64,000 nucleotides of DNA from Trichomonas vaginalis G3 (lineage: Eukaryota; Parabasalia; Trichomonadida; Trichomonadidae), in NCBI RefSeq assembly GCF_026262505.1, contig NC_067204.1:7039797-7103796 (forward strand), read 5' to 3'. The translations under genes and the position numbers were made by a program. This document shows positions 27,318 to 39,800 of this stretch, piece after piece. Position 1 is the first letter of the stretch. Each line of letters begins with the position of its first letter. Below the pieces are notes generated by a model, which saw only the letters and a program-made list of their open reading frames with translations, made no database searches and was not told where the DNA came from.

Positions 27318-28790
27318 AAAACAATGATAAATATGAAAAGAAAGAGAATGTCATAAAACAATGATAAATATGAAAAGAAAGAGAATTTTATCAAACAATG
27401 ATTAATATGAAAAGAAAGAGAATTCCATAAAACAATGATAAATATGAAAAGAAAGAAAATGTCATAAAGAAAAGATAAATATGAAAAGAAAGAGAATGTC
27501 ATAAAACAATGATTAATATGAAAAGAAAGAGAATTACATAAAACAATGATAAATATGAAAAGAAAGAGAATGTAATAAAACAATGATAAATATGAAAAGA
27601 AAGAGAATTTCATAAAACAATGATTAATATGAAAAGAAAGAGAATTTTATCAAACAATGCTAAATATGAAAAGAAAGAGAATTTCATAAAACAATGATTA
27701 ATATGAAAAGAAAGAGAATTCTATAAAACAATGATAAATATGAAAAGAAAGAGAATTTCATAAAACAATGATTAATATGAAAAGAAAGAGAATTCTATAA
27801 AACAATGATAAATATGAAAAGAAAGAGAATTCCATAACACATTGATAAATATGAAAAGAAAGAGAATTCCATAAAACAAGGATAAATATGAAAAGAAAGA
27901 GAATGTCATAAAATAATGATTAATATGAAAAGAAAGAGAATGTAATAAAACAATGATTAATATGAAAAGAAAGAGAATTCCATAAAACAATGATAAATAT
28001 GAAAAGAAAGAAAATGTCATAAAGAAAAGATAAATATGAAAAGAAAGAGAATGTCATAAAACAATGATTAATATGAAAAGAAAGAGAATTCCATAAAACA
28101 ATGATAAATATGAAAAGAAAGAGAATGTAATAAAACAATGATAAATATGAAAAGAAAGAGAATTTCATAAAACAATGATTAATATGAAAAGAAAGAGAAT
28201 TTTATCAAACAATGCTAAATATGAAAAGAAAGAGAATTTCATAAAACAATGATTAATATGAAAAGAAAGAGAATTCTATAAAACAATGATAAATATGAAA
28301 AGAAAGAGAATTTCATAAAACAATGATTAATATGAAAAGAAAGAGAATTCTATAAAACAATGATAAATATGAAAAGAAAGAGAATTCCATAACACATTGA
28401 TAAATATGAAAAGAAAGAGAATTCCATAAAACAAGGATAAATATGAAAAGAAAGAGAATGTCATAAAATAATGATTAATATGAAAAGAAAGAGAATTCTA
28501 TAAAACAATGTTAAATATGAAAAGAAAGAGAATTTTATCAAACAATGCTAAATATGAAAAGAAAGAGAATTTCATAAAACAATGCTAAATATGAAAAGAA
28601 AGAGAATTCTATCAAACAATGATAAATATGAAAAGAAAGAGAATTTCATAAAACAATGATTAATATGAAAAGAAAGAGAATTTCATAACACATTGATAAA
28701 TATGAAAAGAAAGAGAATTCCATAAAACAAGGATAAATATGAAAAGAAAGAGAATGTCATAAAATAATGATAAATATGAAAAGAAAGAGA
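27318..28790 (-). repeat. Longest uninterrupted minisatellite run, 40 units without a module
   Basis: Module starts at 27204 and 28791 are 1587 bp apart, which equals 107 + 40 x 37. Comparable intervals elsewhere are 1023-1032 bp (25 units), so this interval is 15 units longer. The extra length is a tandem duplication inside the run: unit order from about 27420 repeats from about 27975 with an offset of 555 bp (15 x 37). A clear marker is the unit with head GTCATAAAGAAAAG, which begins at 27461 and again at 28016. Confidence 0.8.
27420..28490 (-). repeat. 555-bp (15-unit) tandem duplication within the minisatellite
   Basis: Two adjacent copies, roughly 27420-27935 and 27975-28490, with the same order of unit heads (TTCCAT, GTCATAAAGAAAAG, GTCATAAAAC, a TTACAT or TTCCAT unit, GTAAT, TTTCAT, TTTTATC, TTTCAT, TTCTAT, TTTCAT, TTCTAT, TTCCATAACAC, TTCCATAAAACAAGG, GTCATAAAATAATG). 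The offset is exactly 15 units. A counterpart in reverse complement lies at about 45700-46790, where the two marker units are about 551 bp apart (near 46151 and 46702). Confidence 0.75.
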
Positions 28791-31710
28791 ATAAGTTTCA
28801 TGTTAACATCAGCACCATGATCAACTAGGAATTGGACAATTTCTATCGACATCTTTTTGATGGCAATGCTAAGAGGGCATTCATCAATATTGAGAGAAAT
28901 TCATAAAACAATGATAAATATGAAAAGAAAGAGAATGTCATAAAACAATGATTAATATGAAAAGAAAGAGAATTTCAAAAAACAATGATAAATATGAAAA
29001 GAAAGAGAATGTAATAAAACAATGATTAATATGAAAAGAAAGAGAATTCTATAAAACAATGATTAATATGAAAAGAAAGAGAATTCTATCAAACAATGAT
29101 AAATATGAAAAGAAAGAGAATTTCATAAAACAATGATTAATATGAAAAGAAAGAGAATTTCATAAAATAATGATAAATATGAAAAGAAAGAGAATTCCAT
29201 AAAACAATGATAAATATGAAAAGAAAGAGAATTCCATAACACATTGATAAATATGAAAAGAAAGAGAATTCCATAAAACAAGGATAAATATGAAAAGAAA
29301 GAGAATGTCATAAAATAATGATAAATATGAAAAGAAAGAGAATAAGTTTCATGTTAACATCAGCACCATGATCAACTAGGAATTGGACAATTTCTATCGA
29401 CATCTTTTTGATGGCAATGCTAAGAGGGCATTCATCAATATTGAGAGAAATTCATAAAACAATGATAAATATGAAAAGAAAGAGAATGTCATAAAACAAT
29501 GATAAATATGAAAAGAAAGAGAATTTTATCAAACAATGATAAATATGAAAAGAAAGAGAATTTCATAAAACAATGATAAATATGAAAAGAAAGAGAATTT
29601 CATAAAACAATGATTAATATGAAAAGAAATAGAATGTAATAAAACAATGATAAATATGAAAAGAAAGAGAATGTAATAAAACAATGATAAATATGAAAAG
29701 AAAGAAAATGTCATAAAGAAAAGATAAATATGAAAAGAAAGAGAATGTCATAAAACAATGATTAATATGAAAAGAAAGAGAATTCTATAAAACAATGATA
29801 AATATGAAAAGAAAGAGAATTCTATAAAACAGTGATAAATATGAAAAGAAATAGAATGTAATAAAATAATGATAAATATGAAAAGAAAGAGAATAAGTTT
29901 CATGTTAACATCAGCACCATGATCAACTAGGAATTGGACAATTTCTATCGACATCTTTTTGATGGCAATGCTAAGAGGGCATTCATCAATATTGAGAGAA
30001 ATTCATAAAACAATGATAAATATGAAAAGAAAGAGAATGTCATAAAAACAACGATAAATATGAAAAGAAAGAGATTCTATCAAACAATGATAAATATGAA
30101 AAGAAAGAGAATTTCATAAAACAATGATTAATATGAAAAGAAAGAGAATTCATTAAAACAATGATAAATATGAAAAGAAAGAGAATTTCATAAAACAATG
30201 ATTAATATGAAAGAAAGAGAATTTCATAAAACAATGATAAATATGAAAAGAAAGAGAATTTCATAAAACAATGATTAATATGAAAAGAAAGAGAATTTCA
30301 TAAAACAATGATTAATATGAAAAGAAAGAGAATTCATAAAACAATGATTAATATGAAAAGAAATAGAATTCTACAAAACAATGATTAATATGAAAAGAAA
30401 GAGAATTCTATAAAACAATGATTAATATGAAAAGAAAGAGATTTCATAAAACAATGATTAATATGAAAAGAAAGAGAATTTCATAAAACAATGATTAATA
30501 TGAAAGAAAGAGAATTCCATAAACAATGATAAAATGATGAAAGAAAGAGAATTCCATAACACATTGATAAATATGAAAAGAAAGAGAATTCCATAAAACA
30601 AGGATAAATATGAAAAGAAAGAGAATGTCATAAAATAATGATAAATATGAAAAGAAAGAGAATAAGTTTCATGTTAACATCAGCACCATGATCAACTAGG
30701 AATTGGACAATTTCTATCGACATCTTTTTGATGGCAATGCTAAGAGGGCATTCATCAATATTGAGAGAAATTCATAAAAACAATGATAAATAGAAAAGAA
30801 AGAGAATGTCATAAAACAATGATTAATATGAAAAGAAAGAGAATTTTATCAAACAATGATAAATATGAAAAGAAAGAGATGAATAAAACAATGATAAATA
30901 TGAAAGAAGAAAAATGTCATAAAGAAAAGATAAATATGAAAGAAGAGAATGTCATAAAACAATGATTAATATGAAAAGAAAGAGAATTTCATAAAACAAT
31001 GATAAATATGAAAAGAAAGAGAATTTCATAACACATTGATAAATATGAAAAGAAAGAGAATTCCATAAAACAAGGATAAAATAAAGAAGAGAATGTCATA
31101 AAATAATGATAAATATGAAAAGAAAGAGAATTCCATAAAACAATGATAAATATGAAAAGAAAGAGAATTCCATAACACATTGATAAATATGAAAAGAAGA
31201 GAATTCCATAAAACAAGGATAAATATGAAAAGAAAGAGAATGTCATAAAATAATGATAAATATGAAAAGAAAGAGAATAAGTTTCATGTTAACATCAGCA
31301 CCATGATCAACTAGGAATTGGACAATTTCTATCGACATCTTTTTGATGGCAATGCTAAGAGGGCATTCATCAATATTGAGAAGAATTCATAAAACAATGA
31401 TAAATATGAAAAGAAAGAGAATGTCATAAAACAATGATAAATATTGAAAAGAAAGAGAATTTTATCAAAAAATGATAAATATGAAAAGAAAGAGAATTTC
31501 ATAAAACAATGATAAATATGAAAAGAAAGAGAATTTCATAAAACAATGATTAATATGAAAAGAAATAGAATGTAATAAAACAATGATTAATATGAAAAGA
31601 AAGAGAATTTCATAAAACAATGATAAATATGAAAGAAAAGAAAATGTCATAAAGAAAAGATAAATATGAAAAGAAAGAGAATGTCATAAAACAATGATTA
31701 ATATGAAAAG

Positions 31711-32060
31711 AAAGGGATTCTATAAAACAAAATAAAAAAAAAATTATAAACTAGTGTAAATATGAAAAGAAATAGAATGTAATAAACAATGATAATATAA
31801 AGAAGAGATAAGTTTCATGTTAACAGCACCATGATCAACTAGGAATTGGACAATTTCTATCATCATCTTTGATGGCAATAGAGGCATCAGAGAGAATTCT
31901 AAAACAATGATAAATAGAAAAGAAAGAGAATGTCATAAAACAACGAAAATATGAGAAAAAGATTCATAACAAAATAAAAATAAAAAATAAACAATGATTA
32001 ATATGAAAAGAAAAAAACAATGATAAATATGAAAAAAGAGAATTCAAAAACATGAATATG
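31711..32060 (-). repeat. Degraded stretch of units and one degraded ankyrin module
   Basis: Unit structure breaks down here: A-rich runs near 31729-31745 and 31970-31990, shortened cores, and a module at 31808-31900 that is only about 93 bp, with losses throughout. The region accounts for about 60 bp of length difference between copies A and B (offset 24,127 at the partner of 7681, and 24,068 one module later). The partner in copy A (7681-8040) is regular. Confidence 0.75.
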
Positions 32061-33686
32061 AAAAGAAGAGAATTCCATAAAACAATGATAAATATGAAAA
32101 GAAAGAGAATAAGTTTCATGTTAACATCAGCACCATGATCAACTAGGAATTGGACAATTTCTATCGACATCTTTTTGATGGCAATGCTAAGAGGGCATTC
32201 ATCAATATTGAGAGAAATTCATAAAACAGTGATAAATATGAAAAGAAAGAGAATGTCATAAAACAATGATTAATATGAAAAGAAAGAGAATTCCATAAAA
32301 ACATTGATAAATATGAAAAGAAGAGAATTTCATAAAACAATGATAAATATGAAAAGAAAGAGAATTTCATAAAACAATGATTAATATGAAAAGAAAGAGA
32401 ATTTCAAAAAACAATGATTAATATGAAAGAAAGAGAATTTCATAAACAATGATAAATATGAAAAGAAATAGAAATCGATACAACAATGCTAAATATGAAA
32501 AGAAAGAGAATTTCATAAAACAATGATTAATATGAAAAGAAAGAGAATTCCATAAAACAATGATAAATATGAAAAGAAAGAAATTCCATAACACATTGAT
32601 AAATATGAAAAGAAAGAGAATTCCATAAAACAAGGATAAATATGAAAAGAAAGAGAATGTCATAAAATAATGATAAATATGAAAAGAAAGAGAATAAGTT
32701 TCATGTTAACATCAGCACCATGATCAACTAGGAATTGGACAATTTCTATCGACATCTTTGATGGCAATGCTAGAGGGGCATTCATCAATATTGAGAGAAA
32801 TTCATAAACAATGATAAATATGAAAAGAAAGAGAATGTCATAAAACAATGATTAATATGAAAAGAAAGAGAATGTAATAAAACAATGATTAATATGAAAG
32901 AAAAGAGAATTCCATAAAACAATGATAAATATGAAAAGAAAGAAAATGTCATAAAGAAAAGATAAAATATGAAAAGAAAGAGAATGTCATAAAACAATGA
33001 TTAATATGAAAAGAAAGAGAATTCCATAAAACAATGATAAATATGAAAAGAAGAGAATGTAATAAAACAATGATAAATATGAAAAGAAAGAGAATTTCAT
33101 AAAACAATGATTAATATGAAAAGAAAGAGAATTTTATCAAACAATGCTAAATATGAAAAGAAAGAGAATTTCATAAAACAATGATTAATATGAAAAGAAA
33201 GAGAATTCTATAAAACAATGATAAATATGAAAAGAAAGAGAATTTCATAAAACAATGATTAATATGAAAAGAAAGAGAATTCTATAAAACAATGATAAAT
33301 ATGAAAAAGAAAGAAATTCCATAACACATTGATAAATATGAAAAGAAAGAGAATTCCATAAAACAAGGATAAATATGAAAAGAAAGAGAATGTCATAAAA
33401 TAATGATTAATATGAAAAGAAAGAGAATTCTATAAAAACAATGTTAAATATGAAAAGAAAGAGAATTTATCAAACAATGCTAAATATGAAAAGAAGAGAA
33501 TTTCATAAACAATGCTAAATATGAAAAGAAAGAGAATCTATAAAACAATGATAAATATGAAAAGAAAGAGAATTTCATAAAACAATGATTAATATGAAAA
33601 GAAAGAGAATTTCATAACACATTGATAAATATGAGAAAGAAAGAGAATTCCATAAAACAAGGATAAATATGAAAAGAAAGAGAATG

Positions 33687-33878
33687 TCATAAAATAATGA
33701 TAAATATGAAAAGAAAGAGAATAAGTTTCATGTTAACATCAGCACCATGATCAACTAGGAATTGGACAATTTCTATCGACATCTTTTTGATGGCAATGCT
33801 AAGAGGGCATTCATCAATATTGAGAGAATTCATAAAAACAATGATAAATATGAAAAGAAAGAGAATGTCATAAAACAA
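33687..33878 (-). pseudogene. Open frame of 63 codons with a complete ankyrin repeat
   Basis: The module at 33721-33833 also lacks one A at its edge (GAGAGAATTCAT), so a start codon in the preceding minisatellite unit reads through MNSLNIDECPLSIA into the full repeat and stops 12 codons later in the next unit. The copy A partner (9650-9763) has the normal edge and a stop before the repeat. Same interpretation as for 19035-19388. Confidence 0.3.
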
Positions 33879-36800
33879 TGATTAATATGAAAAGAAAGAG
33901 AATTTCATAACACATTGATAAATATGAAAAGAAAGAGAATTCCATAAAACAAGGATAAATATGAAAAGAAAAGAGAATGTCATAAAATAATGATAAATAT
34001 GAAAAGAAAGAGAATTCCATAAAACAATGATAAATATGAAAAGAAGAGAATTCCATAAACACATTGATAAATATGAAAAGAAAGAGAATTCCATAAAACA
34101 AGGATAAATATGAAAAGAAAGAGAATGTCATAAAATAATGATAAATATGAAGAAGAAAGAGAATAAGTTTCATGTTAACATCAGCACCATGATCAACTAG
34201 GAATTGGACAATTCTATCGACATCTTTTGATGGCAATGCTAAGAGGGCATTCATCAATATTGAGAGAAATTCATAAAACAATGATAAATATGAAAGAAAG
34301 AGAATGTCATAAAACAATGATAAATATGAAAAGAAAGAGAATTTTATCAAACAATGATAATATATGAAAAGAAAGAGAATTTCATAAACAATGATAAATA
34401 TGAAAGAAAGAGAATTTCATAAAACAATGATTAATATGAAAAAAATAGAATGTAATAAAACAATGATAAATATGAAAAGAAAGAGAATGTAATAAAACAA
34501 TGATAAATATGAAAAGAAAGAAAATGTCATAAAGAAAAGATAAATATGAAAAGAAAGAGAATGTCATAAAACAATGATTAATATGAAAAAAAGAGAATTC
34601 TATAAAACAATGATAAATATGAAAAGAAAGAGAATTCTATAAAACAGTGATAAATATGAAAAGAAATAGAATGTAATAAAACAATGATAAATATGAAAAG
34701 AAAGAGAATAAGTTTCATGTTAACATCAGCACCATGATCAACTAGGAATTGGACAATTTCTATCGACATCTTTTTGATGGCAATGCTAAGAGGGCATTCA
34801 TCAATATTGAGAGAAATTCATAAAACAGTGATAAATATGAAAAGAAAGAGAATGTCATAAAACAATGATTAATATGAAAAGAAAGAGATTCTATCAAACA
34901 ATGATAAATATGAAAAGAAAGAGAATTTCATAAAACAATGATTAATATGAAAAGAAAGAGAATTCCATAAAACAATGATAAATATGAAAAGAAGAGAATT
35001 TCATAAAACAATGATTAATATGAAAAGAAAGAGAATTTCATAAAACAATGATAAATATGAAAAGAAAGAGAATTTCATAAAACAATGATTAATATGAAAA
35101 GAAAGAGAATTCCATAAAACAATGATTAATATGAAAAGAAATAGAATTCTATAAAACAATGATTAATATGAAAAGAAAGAGAATTTCATAAAACAATGAT
35201 AAATATGAAAAGAAAGAGAATTCCATAAAACAAGGATAAATATGAAAAGAAAGAGAATGTCATAAAATAATGATAAATATGAAAAGAAAGAGAATAAGTT
35301 TCATGTTAACATCAGCACCATGATCAACTAGGAATTGGACAATTTCTATCGACATCTTTTTGATGGCAATGCTAAGAGGGCATTCATCAATATTGAGAAA
35401 ATTCATAAAACAATGATAAATATGAAAAGAAAGAGAATTCCATAAAACAATGATTAATATGAAAAGAAAGAGAATTCCATAAAATAATGATAAATATGAA
35501 AAGAAAGAGAATAAGTTTCATGTTAACATCAGCACCATGATCAACTAGGAATTGGACAATTTCTATCGACATCTTTTTGATGGCAATACTAAGAGGGCAT
35601 TCATCAATATTGAGAGAAATTCATAAAACAATGATTAATATGAAAAGAAAGAGAATGTTATAAAACAAGGATAAATATGAAAAGAAAGAAAATGTCATAA
35701 AGAAAAGATAAATATGAAAAGAAAGAGAATGTCATAAAACAATGATTAATATGAAAAGAAAGAGAATTCCATAAAACAATGATAAATATGAAAAGAAAGA
35801 CAATTATATAAAACAATGATAAATATGAAAAGAAAGAGAATTTCATAAAACAATGATTAATATGAAAAGAAAGAGAATTTCAAAAAACAATGATTAATAT
35901 GAAAAGAAAGAGAATTTCATAAAACAATGATTAATATGAAAAGAAAGAGAATTCTATAAAACAATGATAAATATGAAAAGAAGAGAATTCCATAACACAT
36001 TGATAAATATGAAAAGAAAGAGAATTCCATAAAACAAGGATAAATATGAAAAGAAAGAGAATGTCATAAAATAATGATAAATATGAAAAGAAAGAGAATA
36101 AGTTTCATGTTAACATCAGCACCATGATCAACTAGGAATTGGACAATTTCTATCGACATCTTTTTGATGGCAATGCTAAGAGGGCATTCATCAATATTGA
36201 GAGAAATTCATAAAACAATGATAAATATGAAAAGAAAGAGAATGTCATAAAACAATGATTAATATGAAAAGAAAGAGAATTTCATAAAACAATGATAAAT
36301 ATGAAAAGAAAGAGAATTTCATAAAACAATGATTAATATGAAAAGAAAGAGAATTCCATAAAACAATGATAAATATGAAAAGAAAGAGAATAAGTTTCAT
36401 GTTAACATCAGCACCATGATCAACTAGGAATTGGACAATTTCTATCGACATCTTTTTGATGGCAATGCTAAGAGGGCATTCATCAATATTGAGAGAAATT
36501 CATAAAACAGTGATAAATATGAAAAGAAAGAGAATGTCATAAAACAATGATTAATATGAAAAGAAAGAGAATTCCATAAAACATTGATAAATATGAAAAG
36601 AAAGAGAATTCATAAAACAATGATTAATATGAAAAGAAAGAGAATTTCATAAAACAATGATTAATATGAAAAGAAAGAGAATTTCAAAAAACAATGATTA
36701 ATATGAAAAGAAAGAGAATTTCATAAAACAATGATAAATATGAAAAGAAATAGAATTCGATACAACAATGCTAAATATGAAAAGAAAGAGAATTTCATAA

Positions 36801-39800
36801 AACAATGATTAATATGAAAAGAAAGAGAATTCCATAAAACAATGATAAATATGAAAAGAAAGAGAATTCCATAACACATTGATAAATATGAAAAGAAAGA
36901 GAATTCCATAAAACAAGGATAAATATGAAAAAAGAGAGAATGTCATAAAATAATGATAAATATGAAAAGAAAGAGAATAAGTTTCATGTTAACATCAGCA
37001 CCATGATCAACTAGGAATTGGACAATTTCTATCGACATCTTTTTGATGGCAATGCTAAGAGGGCATTCATCAATATTGAGAGAAATTCATAAAACAATGA
37101 TAAATATGAAAAGAAAGAGAATGTCATAAAACAATGATTAATATGAAAAGAAAGAGAATGTAATAAAACAATGATTAATATGAAAGAAAGAGAATTCCAT
37201 AAAACAATGATAAATATGAAAAGAAAGAAAATGTCATAAAAAAAGATAAATATGAAAAGAAAGAGAATGTCATAAAACAATGATTAATATGAAAAGAAAG
37301 AGAATTCCATAAAACAATGATAAATATGAAAAGAAAGAGAATGTAATAAAACAATGATAAATATGAAAAGAAAGAGAATTTCATAAAACAATGATATAAT
37401 ATAAAGAAAGAGAATTTTATCAAACAATGCTAAATATGAAAGAAAGAGAATTTCATAAAACAATGATTAATATGAAAAGAAAGAGAATTCTATAAAACAA
37501 TGATAAATATGAAAAGAAAGAGAATTTCATAAAACAATGATTAATATGAAAAGAAAGAGAATTCTATAAAACAATGATAAATATGAAAAGAAAGAGAATT
37601 CCATAACACATTGATAAATATGAAAAAAGAGAATTCCATAAAACAAGGATAAATATGAAAAGAAAGAGAATGTCATAAAATAATGATTAATATGAAAAGA
37701 AAGAGAATTCTATAAAACAATGTTAAATATGAAAAGAAAGAGAATTTTATCAAACAATGCTAAATATGAAAAGAAAGAGAATTTCATAAAACAATGCTAA
37801 ATATGAAAAGAAAGAGAATTCTATAAAACAATGATAAATATGAAAAGAAAGAGAATTTCATAAAACAATGATTAATATGAAAAGAAAGAGAATTTCATAA
37901 AAACATTGATAAATATGAAAAGAAAGAGAATTCCATAAAACAAGGATAAATATGAAAAGAAAGAGAATGTCATAAAATAATGATAAATATGAAAAGAAAG
38001 AGAATAAGTTTCATGTTAACATCAGCACCATGATCAACTAGGAATTGGACAATTTCTATCGACATCTTTTTTGATGGCAATGCTAAGAGGGCATTCATCA
38101 ATATTGAGAGAAATTCATAAAACAATGATAAATATGAAAAGAAAGAGAATGTCATAAAACAATGATTAATATGAAAAGAAAGAGAATTTCATAACACATT
38201 GATAAATATGAAAAGAAAGAGAATTCCATAAAACAAGGATAAATATGAAAAGAAAGAGAATGTCATAAAATAATGATTAATATGAAAAGAAATAGAATGT
38301 AATAAAACAATGATAAATATGAAAAGAAAGAGAATGTAATAAAACAATGATAAATATGAAAAGAAAGAAAATGTCATAAAGAAAAGATAAATATGAAAAG
38401 AAAGAGAATGTCATAAAACAATGATTAATATGAAAAGAAAGAGAATTCTATAAAACAATGATAAATATGAAAAGAAAGAGAATTCTATAAAACAGATAAA
38501 TATGAAAAGAAATAGAATGTAATAAAACAATGATAAATATGAAAAGAAAGAGAATAAGTTTCATGTTAACATCAGCACCATGATCAACTAGGAATTGGAC
38601 AATTTCTATCGACATCTTTTTGATGGCAATGCTAAGAGGGCATTCATCAATATTGAGAGAAATTCATAAAACATGATAAATATGAAAAGAAAGAGAATGT
38701 CATAAAACAATGATTAATATGAAAAGAAAGAATTCTATCAAACAATGATAAATATGAAAAGAAAGAGAATTCATAAAACAATGATTAATATGAAAAGAAA
38801 GAGAATTTCATAAAACAATGATAAATATGAAAAGAAAGAGAATTTCATAAAACAATGATTAATATGAAAAGAAAGAGAATTTCATAAAACAATGATAAAT
38901 ATGAAAAGAAAGAGAATTTCATAAAACAATGATTAATATGAAAAGAAAGAGAATTCCATAAAACAATGATTAATATGAAAAGAAATAGAATTCGATACAA
39001 CAATGATTAATATGAAAAGAAAGAGAATTCTATAAAACAATGATTAATATGAAAAGAAAGAGAATTTCATAAAACAATGATAAATATGAAAAGAAAGAGA
39101 ATTCCATAAAACAAGGATAAATATGAAAAGAAAGAGAATGTCATAAAATAATGATAAATATGAAAAGAAAGAGAATAAGTTTCATGTTAACATCAGCACC
39201 ATGATCAACTAGGAATTGGACAATTTCTATCGACATCTTTTTGATGGCAATGCTAAGAGGGCATTCATCAATATTGAGAGAAATTCATAAAACAATGATA
39301 AATATGAAAAGAAAGAGAATTCCATAAAACAATGATTAATATGAAAAGAAAGAGAATTCCATAAAATAATGATAAATATGAAAAGAAAGAGAATAAGTTT
39401 CATGTTAACATCAGCACCATGATCAACTAGGAATTGGACAATTTCTATCGACATCTTTTTGATGGCAATGCTAAGAGGGCATTCATCAATATTGAGAGAA
39501 ATTCATAAAACAATGATTAATATGAAAAGAAAGAGAATGTTATAAAACAAGGATAAATATGAAAAGAAAAAATGTCATAAAGAAAAGATAAATATGAAAA
39601 AAAGAGAATGTCATAAAACAATGATTAATATGAAAAGAAAGAGAATTCCATAAAACAATGATAAATATGAAAAGAAAGACAATTATATAAAACAATGATA
39701 AATATGAAAAGAAAGAGAATTTCATAAAACAATGATTAATATGAAAAGAAAGAGAATTTCATAAAACAATGATTAATATGAAAAGAAAGAGAATTTCATA

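Larger units (their letters stand above)
21401..30179 (-). repeat. Central array segment between the two duplicated blocks (15 ankyrin modules)
   Basis: Minus-strand modules lie at 21419-21532, 22044-22157, 22595-22707, 23219-23332, 23437-23550, 24023-24136, 24756-24869, 25302-25415, 25668-25781, 26251-26364, 26616-26729, 27204-27317, 28791-28904, 29342-29455 and 29893-30006. Spacings fit 107 + 37n closely (551 = 12 units, 588 = 13, 625 = 14, 1587 = 40). The segment has the longest module-free run in the left arm (27318-28790). Its part at about 26.25-28.59 kb is the source, or sister, of the inverted sequence that follows the second gap. The series 551, 624, 218, 586 starting at 22044 repeats series seen at 13943 and 18103, which shows a higher-order period near 4 kb. 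Confidence 0.85.

Noticed and set aside
33868-34350. 160-codon open frame on the minus strand, the longest in the window, with part of an ankyrin repeat.
   Set aside because: It stays open only because several one-base irregularities differ from its copy A partner; the N-terminal half of the repeat is read out of frame.
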